A stretch of DNA of 25,679 nucleotides. It comes from CAYJNO01 sp964371715 (GTDB lineage: Bacteria; Bacillota_I; Bacilli_A; Erysipelotrichales; Erysipelotrichaceae). The notes under the pieces were generated by a model. It was not told where the DNA came from, did no database searches, and worked only from the letters and a program-made list of their open reading frames with translations. The stretch is from the NCBI GenBank assembly GCA_964371715.1, contig CAYJNO010000026.1, positions 1 through 25,679 of the forward strand, in the 5' to 3' direction. Numbering within the stretch: position 1 is the stretch's first letter; every line of letters starts with the position of its first letter. Positions 16,817 to 25,524 of this stretch are shown piece after piece. The translations under genes and the position numbers were made by a program.

Positions 16817-17635
16817 TTAGTTGCTATTTTGTTTTAAAAATGGAGAATACATCATAATAGCAGAATTTTTTACAATTAATTCTTCATTTAAAAATATATT
16901 TTTACTATCATATTCTTGCTTATATAGTTCATTATATCGACCATATCCACCCCAATATTCAGGTTTCATTTGATGATTACGCTCAATCACTTTAAACATT
17001 GTAGATGGTTTTGATAAACATCTTATTTCCCCAATTAAATATTCATCATCTAAGGATAAAATAATTTGGTATGTATCGTTTGTATTATTTTGAATCATTA
17101 GGTCTCCATGGGGATAAAAGCATGTTGCACCACTTCCAAAAGGTTGGGTTCTATTAGAATCTGGAAAAACATCATAGCCATGTCTATGCCTTTCAATTAT
17201 TGTTAAGGGACTATGGACACTTATCCAAAATATTAAATTAGAAAGTTGACATAACCCACCACCCGTACCTGCTTTAAAAGTACCATTATGTAGTATCATT
17301 CCATCAAGATAACCTTTAGATTTTGTAGGATTTCCAATTAATTTCCAATAACTAAATATTTCGTTAGGTTTAATTGTAATTCCATTTATTTGTTTAACAG
17401 CAATATTTAAGTTTACAATTTTATTTTCTTGCATCCACATATCTACATCTTTAAGTTTTCTTCTAAGGATTGTTTTGTGTGAAAAGACAGTATATGGTAA
17501 TACCTTATCTGTTTTTTCATTTGCAAATATTTTACGTTTTTTTATCCATAATAATTTTCTTAAAAACGAATAATATATATTGCCAAAGTAAGAACGAATT
17601 TTAGATCGATAAATAGGTTTTGGTATTTCACGCAT
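16817..17635 (-). CDS. vanW: VanW family protein
   Basis: This 272-residue protein contains the VanW signature: an extended NEIFSYWKLIGNPTKSKGY segment, then FKAGTGGGLCQLSNLIFW (about residues 122-139), and HRHGYDVFPDSNRTQPFGSGATCFYP. There is no transmembrane segment at the N-terminus; it starts with a basic region. VanW accompanies some VanB-type vancomycin-resistance clusters, but most family members occur alone in Bacillota and their reaction is not established, so this is not evidence of glycopeptide resistance. No vanH/A/X-like genes are near. It lies downstream of the lactococcin-972-type exporter with a gap of about 220 bases, so co-transcription is uncertain. A GGAGA site precedes the ATG. 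Confidence 0.88.
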   Translation of the reverse strand: MREIPKPIYRSKIRSYFGNIYYSFLRKLLWIKKRKIFANEKTDKVLPYTVFSHKTILRRKLKDVDMWMQENKIVNLNIAVKQINGITIKPNEIFSYWKLIGNPTKSKGYLDGMILHNGTFKAGTGGGLCQLSNLIFWISVHSPLTIIERHRHGYDVFPDSNRTQPFGSGATCFYPHGDLMIQNNTNDTYQIILSLDDEYLIGEIRCLSKPSTMFKVIERNHQMKPEYWGGYGRYNELYKQEYDSKNIFLNEELIVKNSAIMMYSPFLKQNSN

Positions 17636-17854
17636 AAAATATCTCCTTTATAGTATAAAAGTATAATAAGCTATTTTGTAAGTTCTCTTTTATTTAATAC
17701 TATTATAAAATCAATATTAGGTCAATAAAATACAGTATTTGTGTATATTTTACCATTTATTTCTTACGTGGTGTATCTCTTTTTGACTTAATATCTTATC
17801 ATAATTTTATTAAATAATTACAAGACATAAATATAATTTACAACACTATTTTGA

Positions 17855-18484
17855 TTACATGTCTATACTACGATCACAAATATTTCTTAAATCTTTATCA
17901 TGTGATACCACAATAATTGTTTTACCATTATTTTTAAGCATTTTTAAAATATCAAATATTTCTTGTTTAGTTACATTATCAAGGCTTCCTGTTGGTTCAT
18001 CAGCTAAGATAATTTCTGAGTTTTGTAATAACAATCTTGCAATAGCAATTCTTTGTTGTTCACCACCAGAGCATTCATAAACTACAGATTCCATTAATTC
18101 ACTAATATTTAAATTTGACAGTACTTTTTCTATTTGTTTTACTTTATTTTTAGTGCTCCCTTTTGTTAAGGCAAGCATTAAATTATATTTAACTGATTTA
18201 TTATCAATTAAAGCATAGTTTTGAAATAAGAAGCCAATTTTATTTCGATATAACTTTAATGCTTTACTTGAATTAGCTTTTATATTATCTTTACCTTCAA
18301 ATATATAAGTTCCTTTATCTATTGTTTCCATAAATCCTATAATATTAAGGAGTGTTGTTTTTCCACATCCACTTTTACCCCAGATACATAGCATTTCATT
18401 ATCATATACATCTAGTGAAAAATCATTTAAAACATTTTTATTTTTAAACGATTTATATACATTTTTTAATTCTATTTTTTTCAT
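17855..18484 (-). CDS. ABC ATP-binding protein, lactococcin 972-group export type
   Basis: This 209-residue ATPase has Walker A WGKSGCGKTTLL (Lys42), signature CSGGEQQRIAIARLL, Walker B ILADEPTGSLD and an H-loop VVSHD, all intact. It belongs to the LolD/MacB-like group that works with FtsX/DUF1430-type membrane partners. The ATG overlaps the stop of the 660-residue permease (ATGA, 18481-18484), a strong sign of coupled expression. In lactococcin-972-type clusters this pair is described as bacteriocin export or immunity (TIGR03608 and TIGR01654). The pairing is clear; the cargo is not. Confidence 0.88.
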   Translation of the reverse strand: MKKIELKNVYKSFKNKNVLNDFSLDVYDNEMLCIWGKSGCGKTTLLNIIGFMETIDKGTYIFEGKDNIKANSSKALKLYRNKIGFLFQNYALIDNKSVKYNLMLALTKGSTKNKVKQIEKVLSNLNISELMESVVYECSGGEQQRIAIARLLLQNSEIILADEPTGSLDNVTKQEIFDILKMLKNNGKTIIVVSHDKDLRNICDRSIDM

Positions 18485-20463
18485 CGATTTATCCTCACAA
18501 TGTTTTTTCTAATTAAACTTTTAATCAATATATATGTAATAATTGTTTCAAATAGAAACGTAATAATTAAAACCCATAACAAATAATATGTGAATCCATG
18601 TAAATTTAGTAAAACTGTAAAAATTATAATGTAAATCAATATATTTTCGATTAATACACTCTTTAATATTCTTGTGTAAGATTTCCCTAATATATAATTA
18701 ACACTTATGGTTTTATTATTATAAAACCATTCTATTTCGACAAATATTTTTGATATTAGTATTATAATCATTATGTACATAGAAAGAGTATAAGCACTTG
18801 ATATGAGTGCATCGTTATTAATATCAATTAATATATCTAATTCTCCTTTTAAACTTTCTATTCGTATTCCTTCTATATTATTTTGATTTAACATATTAAG
18901 TACTGTTTCAAATCCTTTTATAGTATTAACTTCACTTTCTACATAAAAATATGTATAAATACTTTGGTTAATATCATTAACTAGAATAATAGGGTTTTTG
19001 ATAAAGTATTCAAATGTACTTCCTGGAGTATGAATATAGTAGTTTGTATTATTGTTAATAACTTCGACATTTTTACTTACCTTATTCAGATATATATTAT
19101 GATAATTTATGTAGGAGTTAATTACTACACATCTATCATTACAAGAAATATTGTAATATTCTGCTGTTTTGCTGTCCATGTAGATAATCCACTGCTTACC
19201 ATATACATCGATGTTAGAAACGTTAATTTTATATAAATTATCTATTTCTTTATTCTCATATAGGTTATCTAAATCATTTATAAAATTTTGTTGATTTGTA
19301 TAATCACCTAGACCTTCAAATCCTACAAATTTTGATATACTTGCTATCTCAACATAGTTATTTTTTAGAAGATATTGATTATGAATTATATTAAATAAAT
19401 TTTTGTTATCTAATATGATGATTGGAATGATAAAGATAAAGATTATTATTTTTATAGTTGTAAAAATACCTTTATTATATTTTATAATTTTATTCTTAAA
19501 ATTTTTATGTTCCATCTTAATATTTATTACAAACAAGTATACATAAATAAGTAGAATTATATTAAACAATAACAATATTAGTAGTAATATAACTTGAAAC
19601 AATATTGTTAGCTCAAAAATAAGTGTATTAGCTTTCATAAATACTATATTAATAATACTTAAAGTAATTAAAGGAAACATAATTGTATCTATTATTAACC
19701 CTTTTGCTATTTTAATTGAAATACTTATATTGTTGTAGCCCAATAATTTACATATAGATATTTCTTTTTTTCTACTTTTTATTTCTTCAAATACTATAAA
19801 AATTGTTGTTATTAAAATTAGGCTAAATAATAAATAATTTCTTTTAAACATAGCAATGATATAGTCATTTAAATCATAACCTGAACTAATATCATGATCG
19901 GATTCATTTAAATAATACCCTTTTAATACGTAGTTAACCGTATTTTTAAATGATGATATATTATTTTCTGAATATGAAGAAACTCTAATATTCCAAAAAA
20001 ACTCTAATTCATCAACATATAAATAATCAATTGATTTGATTTTATATACTGAATTAAGTATTAAGTTATCTTTATACAATGCACTATTATTGTAATCATG
20101 GGAAATTATAAAAGTTTCATTATAATTTATATTCTTATCATCAATTTTTGGAATAACATCATTCAAAATATTTTTATATTCATTTGGTGCATATAGGTAC
20201 ATTATATCTTCGTTATTAAAAATTAAATTTGTAGAAACAATAACTTCAAATTCATTTGCAGTTGCAATAAGAACTTTTGTAAATTCTTCAACATCATCTA
20301 ATTTGATATCAACAATAAATTCTTCATGGTTTAGCTTTTCATAACTATTATCAATAAAAGGAGTACTTAAGTTATTCCAAATTATTTGATTTATTGTTTC
20401 ACTAGAAAAATGCATATATATTAAACATAATACTACAAGTAAAATACGATATAAGTTCTTCAT
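18481..20463 (-). CDS. bacteriocin-associated integral membrane protein (DUF1430/TIGR01654-like)
   Basis: This 660-residue protein has one N-terminal segment (about 4-22), a large extracytoplasmic region to about 205 and several segments near 210-230, 250-275, 285-315 and 332-352. A second outside domain (about 355-550) and three C-terminal segments follow (about 558-578, 600-620, 632-650). This N-terminal anchor plus seven-segment plan is that of the bacteriocin-associated membrane proteins of lactococcin 972 clusters. The family name comes from gene pairing and layout rather than a search. An AGGAGGAT site precedes the ATG, and a 12-bp hairpin lies between it and the gene upstream. The ATPase at 17855 is its partner. 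No lactococcin 972 precursor was found beside it. Confidence 0.78.
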   Translation of the reverse strand: MKNLYRILLVVLCLIYMHFSSETINQIIWNNLSTPFIDNSYEKLNHEEFIVDIKLDDVEEFTKVLIATANEFEVIVSTNLIFNNEDIMYLYAPNEYKNILNDVIPKIDDKNINYNETFIISHDYNNSALYKDNLILNSVYKIKSIDYLYVDELEFFWNIRVSSYSENNISSFKNTVNYVLKGYYLNESDHDISSGYDLNDYIIAMFKRNYLLFSLILITTIFIVFEEIKSRKKEISICKLLGYNNISISIKIAKGLIIDTIMFPLITLSIINIVFMKANTLIFELTILFQVILLLILLLFNIILLIYVYLFVINIKMEHKNFKNKIIKYNKGIFTTIKIIIFIFIIPIIILDNKNLFNIIHNQYLLKNNYVEIASISKFVGFEGLGDYTNQQNFINDLDNLYENKEIDNLYKINVSNIDVYGKQWIIYMDSKTAEYYNISCNDRCVVINSYINYHNIYLNKVSKNVEVINNNTNYYIHTPGSTFEYFIKNPIILVNDINQSIYTYFYVESEVNTIKGFETVLNMLNQNNIEGIRIESLKGELDILIDINNDALISSAYTLSMYIMIIILISKIFVEIEWFYNNKTISVNYILGKSYTRILKSVLIENILIYIIIFTVLLNLHGFTYYLLWVLIITFLFETIITYILIKSLIRKNIVRINR

Positions 20464-20480
20464 TTTATCCTCCTAAAATT

Positions 20481-20511
20481 AAATAGGATAATTAAAGAAA
20501 TTATCCTATTT
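20481..20511 (-). terminator. hairpin just upstream of the exporter permease
   Basis: The arms 20481-20492 and 20500-20511 pair perfectly over 12 bp around a seven-base loop; on the minus strand the stem leads to a T-rich tract. It ends only eight or so bases before the permease ribosome site. It may terminate the small membrane-protein gene upstream or attenuate expression of the exporter. Confidence 0.6.
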
Positions 20512-20617
20512 AAGAGTTATTTTATACACCTATAACCATATTAATCATTGTAAATTTCTTGAATTAAACGTATTCATAATAATCGATTGATCCACATTCT
20601 TGAAACTGTGTTTGAAA

Positions 20618-20998
20618 TTAAATCAATATCAAGTAATTATACATATACAATAAATAATTTAATATAATGATACTAATTAAACTGATTAGTACTAATTTAT
20701 CCTTATTACTTAAGTTACCATTATCTTTTTCATATTCAGGAATTAATACAACTCTTAATGTAATTAAATTAACTACTATTGCTACTACTAATAATAATAG
20801 TTGTATTAATAATAGAACATTAATTATAAAAATAGTTATTTCTACATTTATGAATATAACAATTAAACCTATAAGGCTTGTAAAAGAGATCTGACTTAAA
20901 CTTGTAAGTAATACAAAAGTCATTTTTTTATATTTTATTTTAGATTGGTTAAATATTATATTAAAAATATATTGTTTAAACGCTAATGCAAATAGCAT
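20618..20998 (-). CDS. small four-segment membrane protein
   Basis: This 126-residue protein has an N-terminal amphipathic stretch (MLFALAFKQYIFNIIFNQ) followed by segments near 28-50, 52-68, 70-85 and 103-122, with an exposed charged loop (PEYEKDNGNLSNKDK) before the last one. The AATAGGAGG site before the ATG is strong. It lies directly upstream of the DUF1430-type exporter, separated by the hairpin at 20481, and could be a companion of it, but no family is recognised. A membrane-located immunity role is only a guess from location. Confidence 0.6.
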   Translation of the reverse strand: MLFALAFKQYIFNIIFNQSKIKYKKMTFVLLTSLSQISFTSLIGLIVIFINVEITIFIINVLLLIQLLLLVVAIVVNLITLRVVLIPEYEKDNGNLSNKDKLVLISLISIIILNYLLYMYNYLILI

Positions 20999-21157
20999 AC
21001 TTTTACCTCCTATTAAAAATTATCAATTTAAAATTAAGTATAAAAGAAAATGTCACTCATATGGATACATTCAACAACAAATTTGTTTATTATTTACCAT
21101 ATTATAGCATTTTCTATTTTGTATTCACACTGTGCTTATTTTTTAAAAATCAATTTA

Positions 21158-21451
21158 TTACCAACTATATCTTTTCATATTTACATGATTATTATTTACT
21201 ATTACATTTTCCTGTAGTAATAGATTTTCCTGTTGGTCGAAACCTGGTGCCAATCTTCCATTACTATTTACTACCCTATGACAAGGGTAATTTCCATATA
21301 GTGCAGATCTAGATAGTACTTTACCTACCATTCTTGCATGTTTTGGATAGCCTGCTAATTTTGCAATTTGTCCATAGCAAGCTACTTTTCCATAAGGAAT
21401 TTCTTCAACAATTGATAAAATCAAAAAATCAAATTCTTCATTATTTCTCAT
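21158..21451 (-). CDS. MGMT-family DNA-binding domain protein (alkyltransferase-like, Cys form)
   Basis: This 97-residue protein corresponds to the C-terminal, DNA-binding domain of O6-alkylguanine-DNA alkyltransferase. Visible are IPYGKVACYGQIAKLAG (the helix-turn-helix), ARMVGKVL with the Arg finger (Arg40), and the active-site loop NYPCHRVV with Cys57 in place. Most short proteins of this type called ATL have Trp at this position and only flag damage for repair; here Cys is kept, so alkyl transfer remains possible. The N-terminal domain of full MGMT/Ogt proteins is absent. A GGAGAA site precedes the ATG. It stands alone between unrelated genes. Confidence 0.88.
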   Translation of the reverse strand: MRNNEEFDFLILSIVEEIPYGKVACYGQIAKLAGYPKHARMVGKVLSRSALYGNYPCHRVVNSNGRLAPGFDQQENLLLQENVIVNNNHVNMKRYSW

Positions 21452-21721
21452 TCTAATTCTCCATATAGTGAATAAATAACATATCGATTATTTATTGAAT
21501 ATACTATTCTTTACATTTTTTGGTAACTAGTATTTCCTAGCCATTATAACTTATATATGCAATGATTTCATTTGCAATTTTTATCGATTTTAAAATGCTC
21601 TTACTTTAAATCTATGTTTAGTTTAAACAATGACTCGAATAATGAATTCATTTTTATAATCTTGCTTAACTAATATTTTTAATTTTCTGTCACTATAACT
21701 GAGTACTTCATTTTTTATTGT

Positions 21722-22234
21722 TTATCGTGAACTTCTAAATGTCAATAAAACACATAATAGTGACCCAACTAAAATAAATGGTGCTATCCTTACAAATAAC
21801 CATACAAATGAATGAACACCAACGCCTAAAACAGCAGTTTGAGGATTATTATAGTCCCAATTTAGATATTTACCATCTAGTAATACTATTCCTATAAATA
21901 CTAAAATAATTAAAACACAAATTAACATTAATATGATTCTAGTTATCTTTTTCCTTCTTAATGTTTTATTCATTAATTGTAAGTTTATTATCTCTAGTTT
22001 TTCAGAAATTACTCTTAACTCGTTATCTCTTTGTTCAATTATTGGTTCACCAAGCAAAACATTAACTGGTACATCAAGATTCTTAGATATTGCTACTAAT
22101 AATTCTGAATCTGGTACTGATAACCCTTGCTCCCATTTAGAAACTGTTTGACGTACTACATTTAATTTAACTGCTAATTCTTCTTGTGATAAACCTTTTG
22201 ATTTTCTTATTGCTTTGATATTTTCATTTAACAT
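21722..22234 (-). CDS. XRE-family regulator with C-terminal membrane segments
   Basis: This 170-residue protein has an HTH_3 domain at about 5-60 (IKAIRKSKGLSQEELAVKL, RQTVSKWEQG), a short coiled linker (about 68-92) and two hydrophobic segments (about 97-119 and 140-164). Such DNA-binding proteins tethered to the membrane are common in Bacillota and often respond to an envelope or peptide signal through a neighbour. The CAAGGAGG site before the ATG is strong. A small inverted repeat (22263-22278) about 30 bases upstream could be an operator for autoregulation. Neighbours do not reveal the target. Confidence 0.85.
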   Translation of the reverse strand: MLNENIKAIRKSKGLSQEELAVKLNVVRQTVSKWEQGLSVPDSELLVAISKNLDVPVNVLLGEPIIEQRDNELRVISEKLEIINLQLMNKTLRRKKITRIILMLICVLIILVFIGIVLLDGKYLNWDYNNPQTAVLGVGVHSFVWLFVRIAPFILVGSLLCVLLTFRSSR

Positions 22235-22262
22235 ACCCTATACCTCCTTGTTTATACTCTAA

Positions 22263-22278
22263 AATTAGCATTCTAATT
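22263..22278. promoter_or_regulatory. candidate autoregulatory operator
   Basis: AATTAG and CTAATT form a 6-bp inverted repeat with a four-base spacer, about 30 bases upstream of the XRE gene start. Its place overlaps where the promoter should be. This is weak evidence, since the DNA is AT-rich. Confidence 0.25.
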
Positions 22279-22355
22279 ATCATTGCTTCAAGCAACAGAT
22301 ATTAACAATTTAATTTTACATTACTTTAATCTTATTTTAAATCAATGATATAATC

Positions 22356-22389
22356 AAAAAAAGCATATATCCTTGACTTGAATATATGC
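22356..22389 (-). terminator. intrinsic terminator of the CBM9-like lipoprotein gene
   Basis: GCATATAT (22363-22370) and ATATATGC (22382-22389) form a perfect 8-bp stem with an 11-base loop, and on the minus strand seven T follow (22362-22356). It starts ten bases after the lipoprotein stop. Confidence 0.75.
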
Positions 22390-22398
22390 CTAAATTAT

Positions 22399-23175
22399 TT
22401 ATTTTAAAATAAATTCTCCAAATGCACTATCTACATGAAAGTCAGGAACAACTGTCATAGGGTCTACCCAAGAAATCCATTCTTGAATAATTTCATTTGT
22501 ATCAGAATAACTAAATTCAGCTCTAAATACACCTACTCTAATAACACCATCAACAATTAATCCTAGCTCATCAAGCGAACTAACTGGAATACTACCTTCA
22601 ACAATATACATATTATCACCAATACTAGCTGCAGTGACTAAACCATCCATATTCCAAGTATTATCCATATTACGATAGTAATAAGTTAGATAGTCATGCA
22701 CTCTACCAGCTGCATCAATTTCAATTGCATAGTATGGTAAAATTTCATAGTTTACCGGTTGATCTACATCACTTGCTGCGAAAAACAACTCTACCCTATC
22801 TTCATTATCTAAAGTTTTTTCATCTACCCATGTTTCTTCAAGTAAAATTTCTTCATCTTTCACTTCAAATGCGAAATAAAATATATCATCTGCTACAAAT
22901 GCTCGAAATACAGTTTCAGGTGCTTCTTTTTCATCCCATGGAAATTCTAATTCTCTAATATCAGAAACATCACTCCAAACTTCTTCAAGCTCACCATCGA
23001 CATCCACTATAAATTCATGTGTTGCTACTTCATATGCTAGTCTTTCATTATTTACAATTGTTGTATCACTAGTTTTCTCACATTCATTATCAGTATTATC
23101 ATCATTTGACATTGATGTATTACTACAACCTGTAAATATGAATAGTAATGCTGCAAAATACCATATCTTTTTCAT
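22399..23175 (-). CDS. lipoprotein with a CBM9-like carbohydrate-binding domain
   Basis: The protein has 258 residues. The signal peptide ends in the lipobox FTGC (Cys17), followed by an acidic Asn/Ser linker. From about 45 it reads as the domain-of-carbohydrate-binding family 9 (DOMON-like) fold: VDVDGELEEVWSDVSDI, then FRAFVADDIFYFAFEVKDE, DNEDRVELFFAA and YEILPYYAIEIDAAGRVHDYL, ending FHVDSAFGEFILK. In secreted glycosidases this module binds sugar ends; alone on a lipoprotein it probably displays a ligand-binding surface, and the ligand is unknown. It has its own extended -10 promoter and terminator, so it appears monocistronic. Confidence 0.85.
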   Translation of the reverse strand: MKKIWYFAALLFIFTGCSNTSMSNDDNTDNECEKTSDTTIVNNERLAYEVATHEFIVDVDGELEEVWSDVSDIRELEFPWDEKEAPETVFRAFVADDIFYFAFEVKDEEILLEETWVDEKTLDNEDRVELFFAASDVDQPVNYEILPYYAIEIDAAGRVHDYLTYYYRNMDNTWNMDGLVTAASIGDNMYIVEGSIPVSSLDELGLIVDGVIRVGVFRAEFSYSDTNEIIQEWISWVDPMTVVPDFHVDSAFGEFILK

Positions 23176-23194
23176 AGTATTCCTCCTTATAAAT

Positions 23195-23200
23195 ATTATA
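23195..23200 (-). promoter_or_regulatory. extended -10 promoter of the CBM9-like lipoprotein gene
   Basis: On the minus strand TGGTATAAT reads as an extended -10 element (TGnTATAAT), 20 bases before the gene's start codon with GGAGG between. The -35 is weak. Confidence 0.5.
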
Positions 23201-23245
23201 CCACTATTTTATACAAAACAATATAAAACGTGAACTATATATTGT

Positions 23246-23932
23246 TTAGTATTTTCTTAACCTAATAGTCATAATTATAGGAGTATTTTCTTTTGGAAAT
23301 GGTACTTCATAAAATGCATCCATAACAAATCCAGCCTTAAATGCTACCATTAATATATCACTTATAGATCTGTGATAATAATTTTGAAGAGAGGGTTGTC
23401 CTTCTATTGCTATACCTTTATTAATACAACTTGTAAAGTAATCATTATTTTCATATGTAAAACATGGATGATGTGTTGCGAAAACAAATATACCATTTTC
23501 ATCCAACATTTCATATACCGCTTTAAATAAAGGTTCAATTTTAGAAATATCCATTATTGCCATGTTGGAAACAGCCTTTGTATATCCATTATTTAACTTA
23601 AGTTTCATTAATTCATAATATTTTGTAGCATCACATACATGAAAATCAATTAAATCTAAATAGTTATCTCTTCTTTTAATTGCTAGTTCAATCATTTTTT
23701 CACTATAATCAAATGCAATTACCCTAGCACCTTTATCTACCATACGTTTAGAAAAATTCCCGTTGCCACATGCAATGTCTAAAACCAAGTCATTCTCATC
23801 AATATCTAGTAGCTTTTCTACATATGGCCTTACTAGATCACGATGAAAATAATTTGATTCATCTCCCATTTGCTCATCCCAAAATTCAGCATTTTCTTCC
23901 CAAGCATTTATTCCATTATCATTAAAGTCCAT
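23246..23932 (-). CDS. class I SAM-dependent methyltransferase
   Basis: This 228-residue protein carries methyltransferase motif I (LVLDIACGNGNFSKRM, about 49-64), an acidic residue at the end of strand two (VIAFDYSEKMIE) and motif near IDFHVCDATKY. It then has AVSNMAIMDISKI (motif IV region) and FVFATHHPCFTY. It therefore uses S-adenosylmethionine; the substrate is not evident. The N-terminus (NAWEENAEFWDEQMGDESN) resembles small-molecule or tRNA-type methyltransferases commonly annotated only as class I. Its start is ATG with a GAGGTC site upstream; a good TATAAT lies at 23987-23992. Confidence 0.9.
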   Translation of the reverse strand: MDFNDNGINAWEENAEFWDEQMGDESNYFHRDLVRPYVEKLLDIDENDLVLDIACGNGNFSKRMVDKGARVIAFDYSEKMIELAIKRRDNYLDLIDFHVCDATKYYELMKLKLNNGYTKAVSNMAIMDISKIEPLFKAVYEMLDENGIFVFATHHPCFTYENNDYFTSCINKGIAIEGQPSLQNYYHRSISDILMVAFKAGFVMDAFYEVPFPKENTPIIMTIRLRKY

Positions 23933-24024
23933 ATCATGACCTCTTGTTATTCTTAATTAAAAACTCTATATTATCATTGCATTTAAATTATACAGTATAT
24001 CGCATATTTTTATATAGTATTATT

Positions 24025-24055
24025 AAAAAAACACTAGTGCCCAATAACACTAGTG
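24025..24055 (-). terminator. intrinsic terminator of the DUF6612-like lipoprotein gene
   Basis: Two copies of the self-complementary CACTAGTG (24032-24039 and 24048-24055) pair across an eight-base loop, and seven T follow on the minus strand (24031-24025). It lies about 15 bases after the lipoprotein stop. Confidence 0.75.
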
Positions 24056-24070
24056 CTTTACTATAAAACT

Positions 24071-25405
24071 TTAGTATATACCAATAGTTATATCTTTAAC
24101 TATTCCATCGTAAATTGAAATCTCTAAATAAATATTATCATACTGATATTCTAACTCGATTTCACCATCGTTCCATATACGATATATATTTGGTTCACCA
24201 TATAATGCAATAACATCATCTTGTGATGATCCATATCCAATACCACCCTCTAATGTAACGTCGATACTATAACTATCAATTGATACATAATCTAATACAG
24301 TATCTTGTATAGAGTCACTTGATTCATATAAATCACCACTAATATAGATTTCGGTATTATCTCTAATAAAAATACTAGAAACACTATCTATTTCTACTGT
24401 TTCAGGTGTTATTTCTCCGAAATAATCTGTAAAACCTAAAGCAAATAAGTCAGCTAATGTAGTTGTTCCAAGAGTTATTTCACCATCTCCTGTATATAAT
24501 ATTGCATTAGTCCACAGGTTAGTTTGTGTAGATACATCTCCTTCAACTTTTTCAAATGTAAATTCACTATCTACTCCACCATTGCTTTCATCTAACACCT
24601 CTTGAGGAATTGTTAAATCATCATATTCACCGTAGTTATTTGCATATATAGACATGTAAAAATCATTTACTTCAACACTAAGATCATCTTCATCAACTCC
24701 AGGTATAATACCTGATGTTTTGAATATCTCTTCTGCAAAATTTTTGTAATCAAAATGAATGCCAACCATTGAATAATCAGCTGTTGAAATATATATTCTT
24801 ACAGGTATTTCCAATTCACCTTCAACATGAAGTCCTCCTAAAGCATCAAAAATTTCTTCACCACCAATTTCATCAATTGTATCTTTGTCTACAGTTAATT
24901 CAATAACGTAACTTTCAATACCATTAACTTCCTCTTTACCTGCCGCTTTTGCATTAAAGCTTTCTAATGATGCACTTAAATTACTATATACTACTTCAAA
25001 ATCTGTAAGCCCAGTTCCAAAGCCAGTAGAATCATACCAACCTAATCCATCATTTGAATAAGTAGTAATAGTATCATTTGTTTCTACAGCATACATTTCA
25101 ATATTTTCAGAACTACTTTCACCAAACGCTTCAGCTGTCACTACCACTTCATTGTATGTAATATTTTCATCACCAAAGGCCGATTTTGTATTTGCTGATA
25201 AATCTAATAGTAATGACATTGATTCATCTTCAATACTAACTTTTACATCCATTATCATTTTTGTTTCAGTTCCATATGATGTAACTTGTTCCATTGTTTC
25301 TTCTGCTTTAGAAACAACTTCCATAACATCAAATGAATCATTGCTACAACCTGTTACTAAAAAAGCTAACAACAAAACCGCTAAACCTTTTCTAAACATT
25401 TTCAT
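24071..25405 (-). CDS. large lipoprotein, DUF6612-like with BamE-like C-terminus
   Basis: This 444-residue protein has the signal MKMFRKGLAVLLLAFLVTGC with lipobox LVTGC (Cys20) and an acidic mature part. Residues about 25-280 look like the LolA/DUF6612 half-barrel common in Bacillota lipoproteins (VVSKAEETMEQVTSYGTETK, then IYISTADYSMVGIHFDYKNF). The last 130 residues carry repeats like the SmpA/BamE fold (GIGYGSSQDDVIALYGEP near 400, DNIYLEISIYDGIVKDI at the end), with a related LGTTTLADLFALGF earlier. The whole is probably an envelope protein that holds a hydrophobic ligand or interacts with a wall component; function is unknown. The ATG has GAGGAG five bases upstream. Confidence 0.75.
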   Translation of the reverse strand: MKMFRKGLAVLLLAFLVTGCSNDSFDVMEVVSKAEETMEQVTSYGTETKMIMDVKVSIEDESMSLLLDLSANTKSAFGDENITYNEVVVTAEAFGESSSENIEMYAVETNDTITTYSNDGLGWYDSTGFGTGLTDFEVVYSNLSASLESFNAKAAGKEEVNGIESYVIELTVDKDTIDEIGGEEIFDALGGLHVEGELEIPVRIYISTADYSMVGIHFDYKNFAEEIFKTSGIIPGVDEDDLSVEVNDFYMSIYANNYGEYDDLTIPQEVLDESNGGVDSEFTFEKVEGDVSTQTNLWTNAILYTGDGEITLGTTTLADLFALGFTDYFGEITPETVEIDSVSSIFIRDNTEIYISGDLYESSDSIQDTVLDYVSIDSYSIDVTLEGGIGYGSSQDDVIALYGEPNIYRIWNDGEIELEYQYDNIYLEISIYDGIVKDITIGIY

Positions 25406-25435
25406 TCTCTCTCCTCGTTCTTTAATCTTATTATT

Positions 25436-25461
25436 AAAATATTATTTATAAATAATATTTT
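25436..25461. repeat. perfect 26-base AT palindrome
   Basis: AAAATATTATTTA is followed immediately by its exact complement TAAATAATATTTT. It lies in the short gap between the ABC gene end and the lipoprotein start, 31 bases upstream of the start, and could be a protein-binding site or a cruciform; a random origin in AT-rich DNA is possible. Confidence 0.4.
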
Positions 25462-25524
25462 ATAAATCTATTATAATACTTAGATAATACATAAATCAAA
25501 TATGATTGAGTAAAATAGTGTCTC

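Noticed and set aside
16817..17635. VanW as evidence of a vancomycin-resistance cluster
   Set aside because: No vanH, vanA/B or vanX-like genes and no VanRS-type pair are in the window; VanW-family proteins are common without resistance.
20512..20617. Possible remnant of a lactococcin 972 precursor beside the exporter
   Set aside because: No signal peptide, no start with a ribosome site, and only short open stretches broken by stops.
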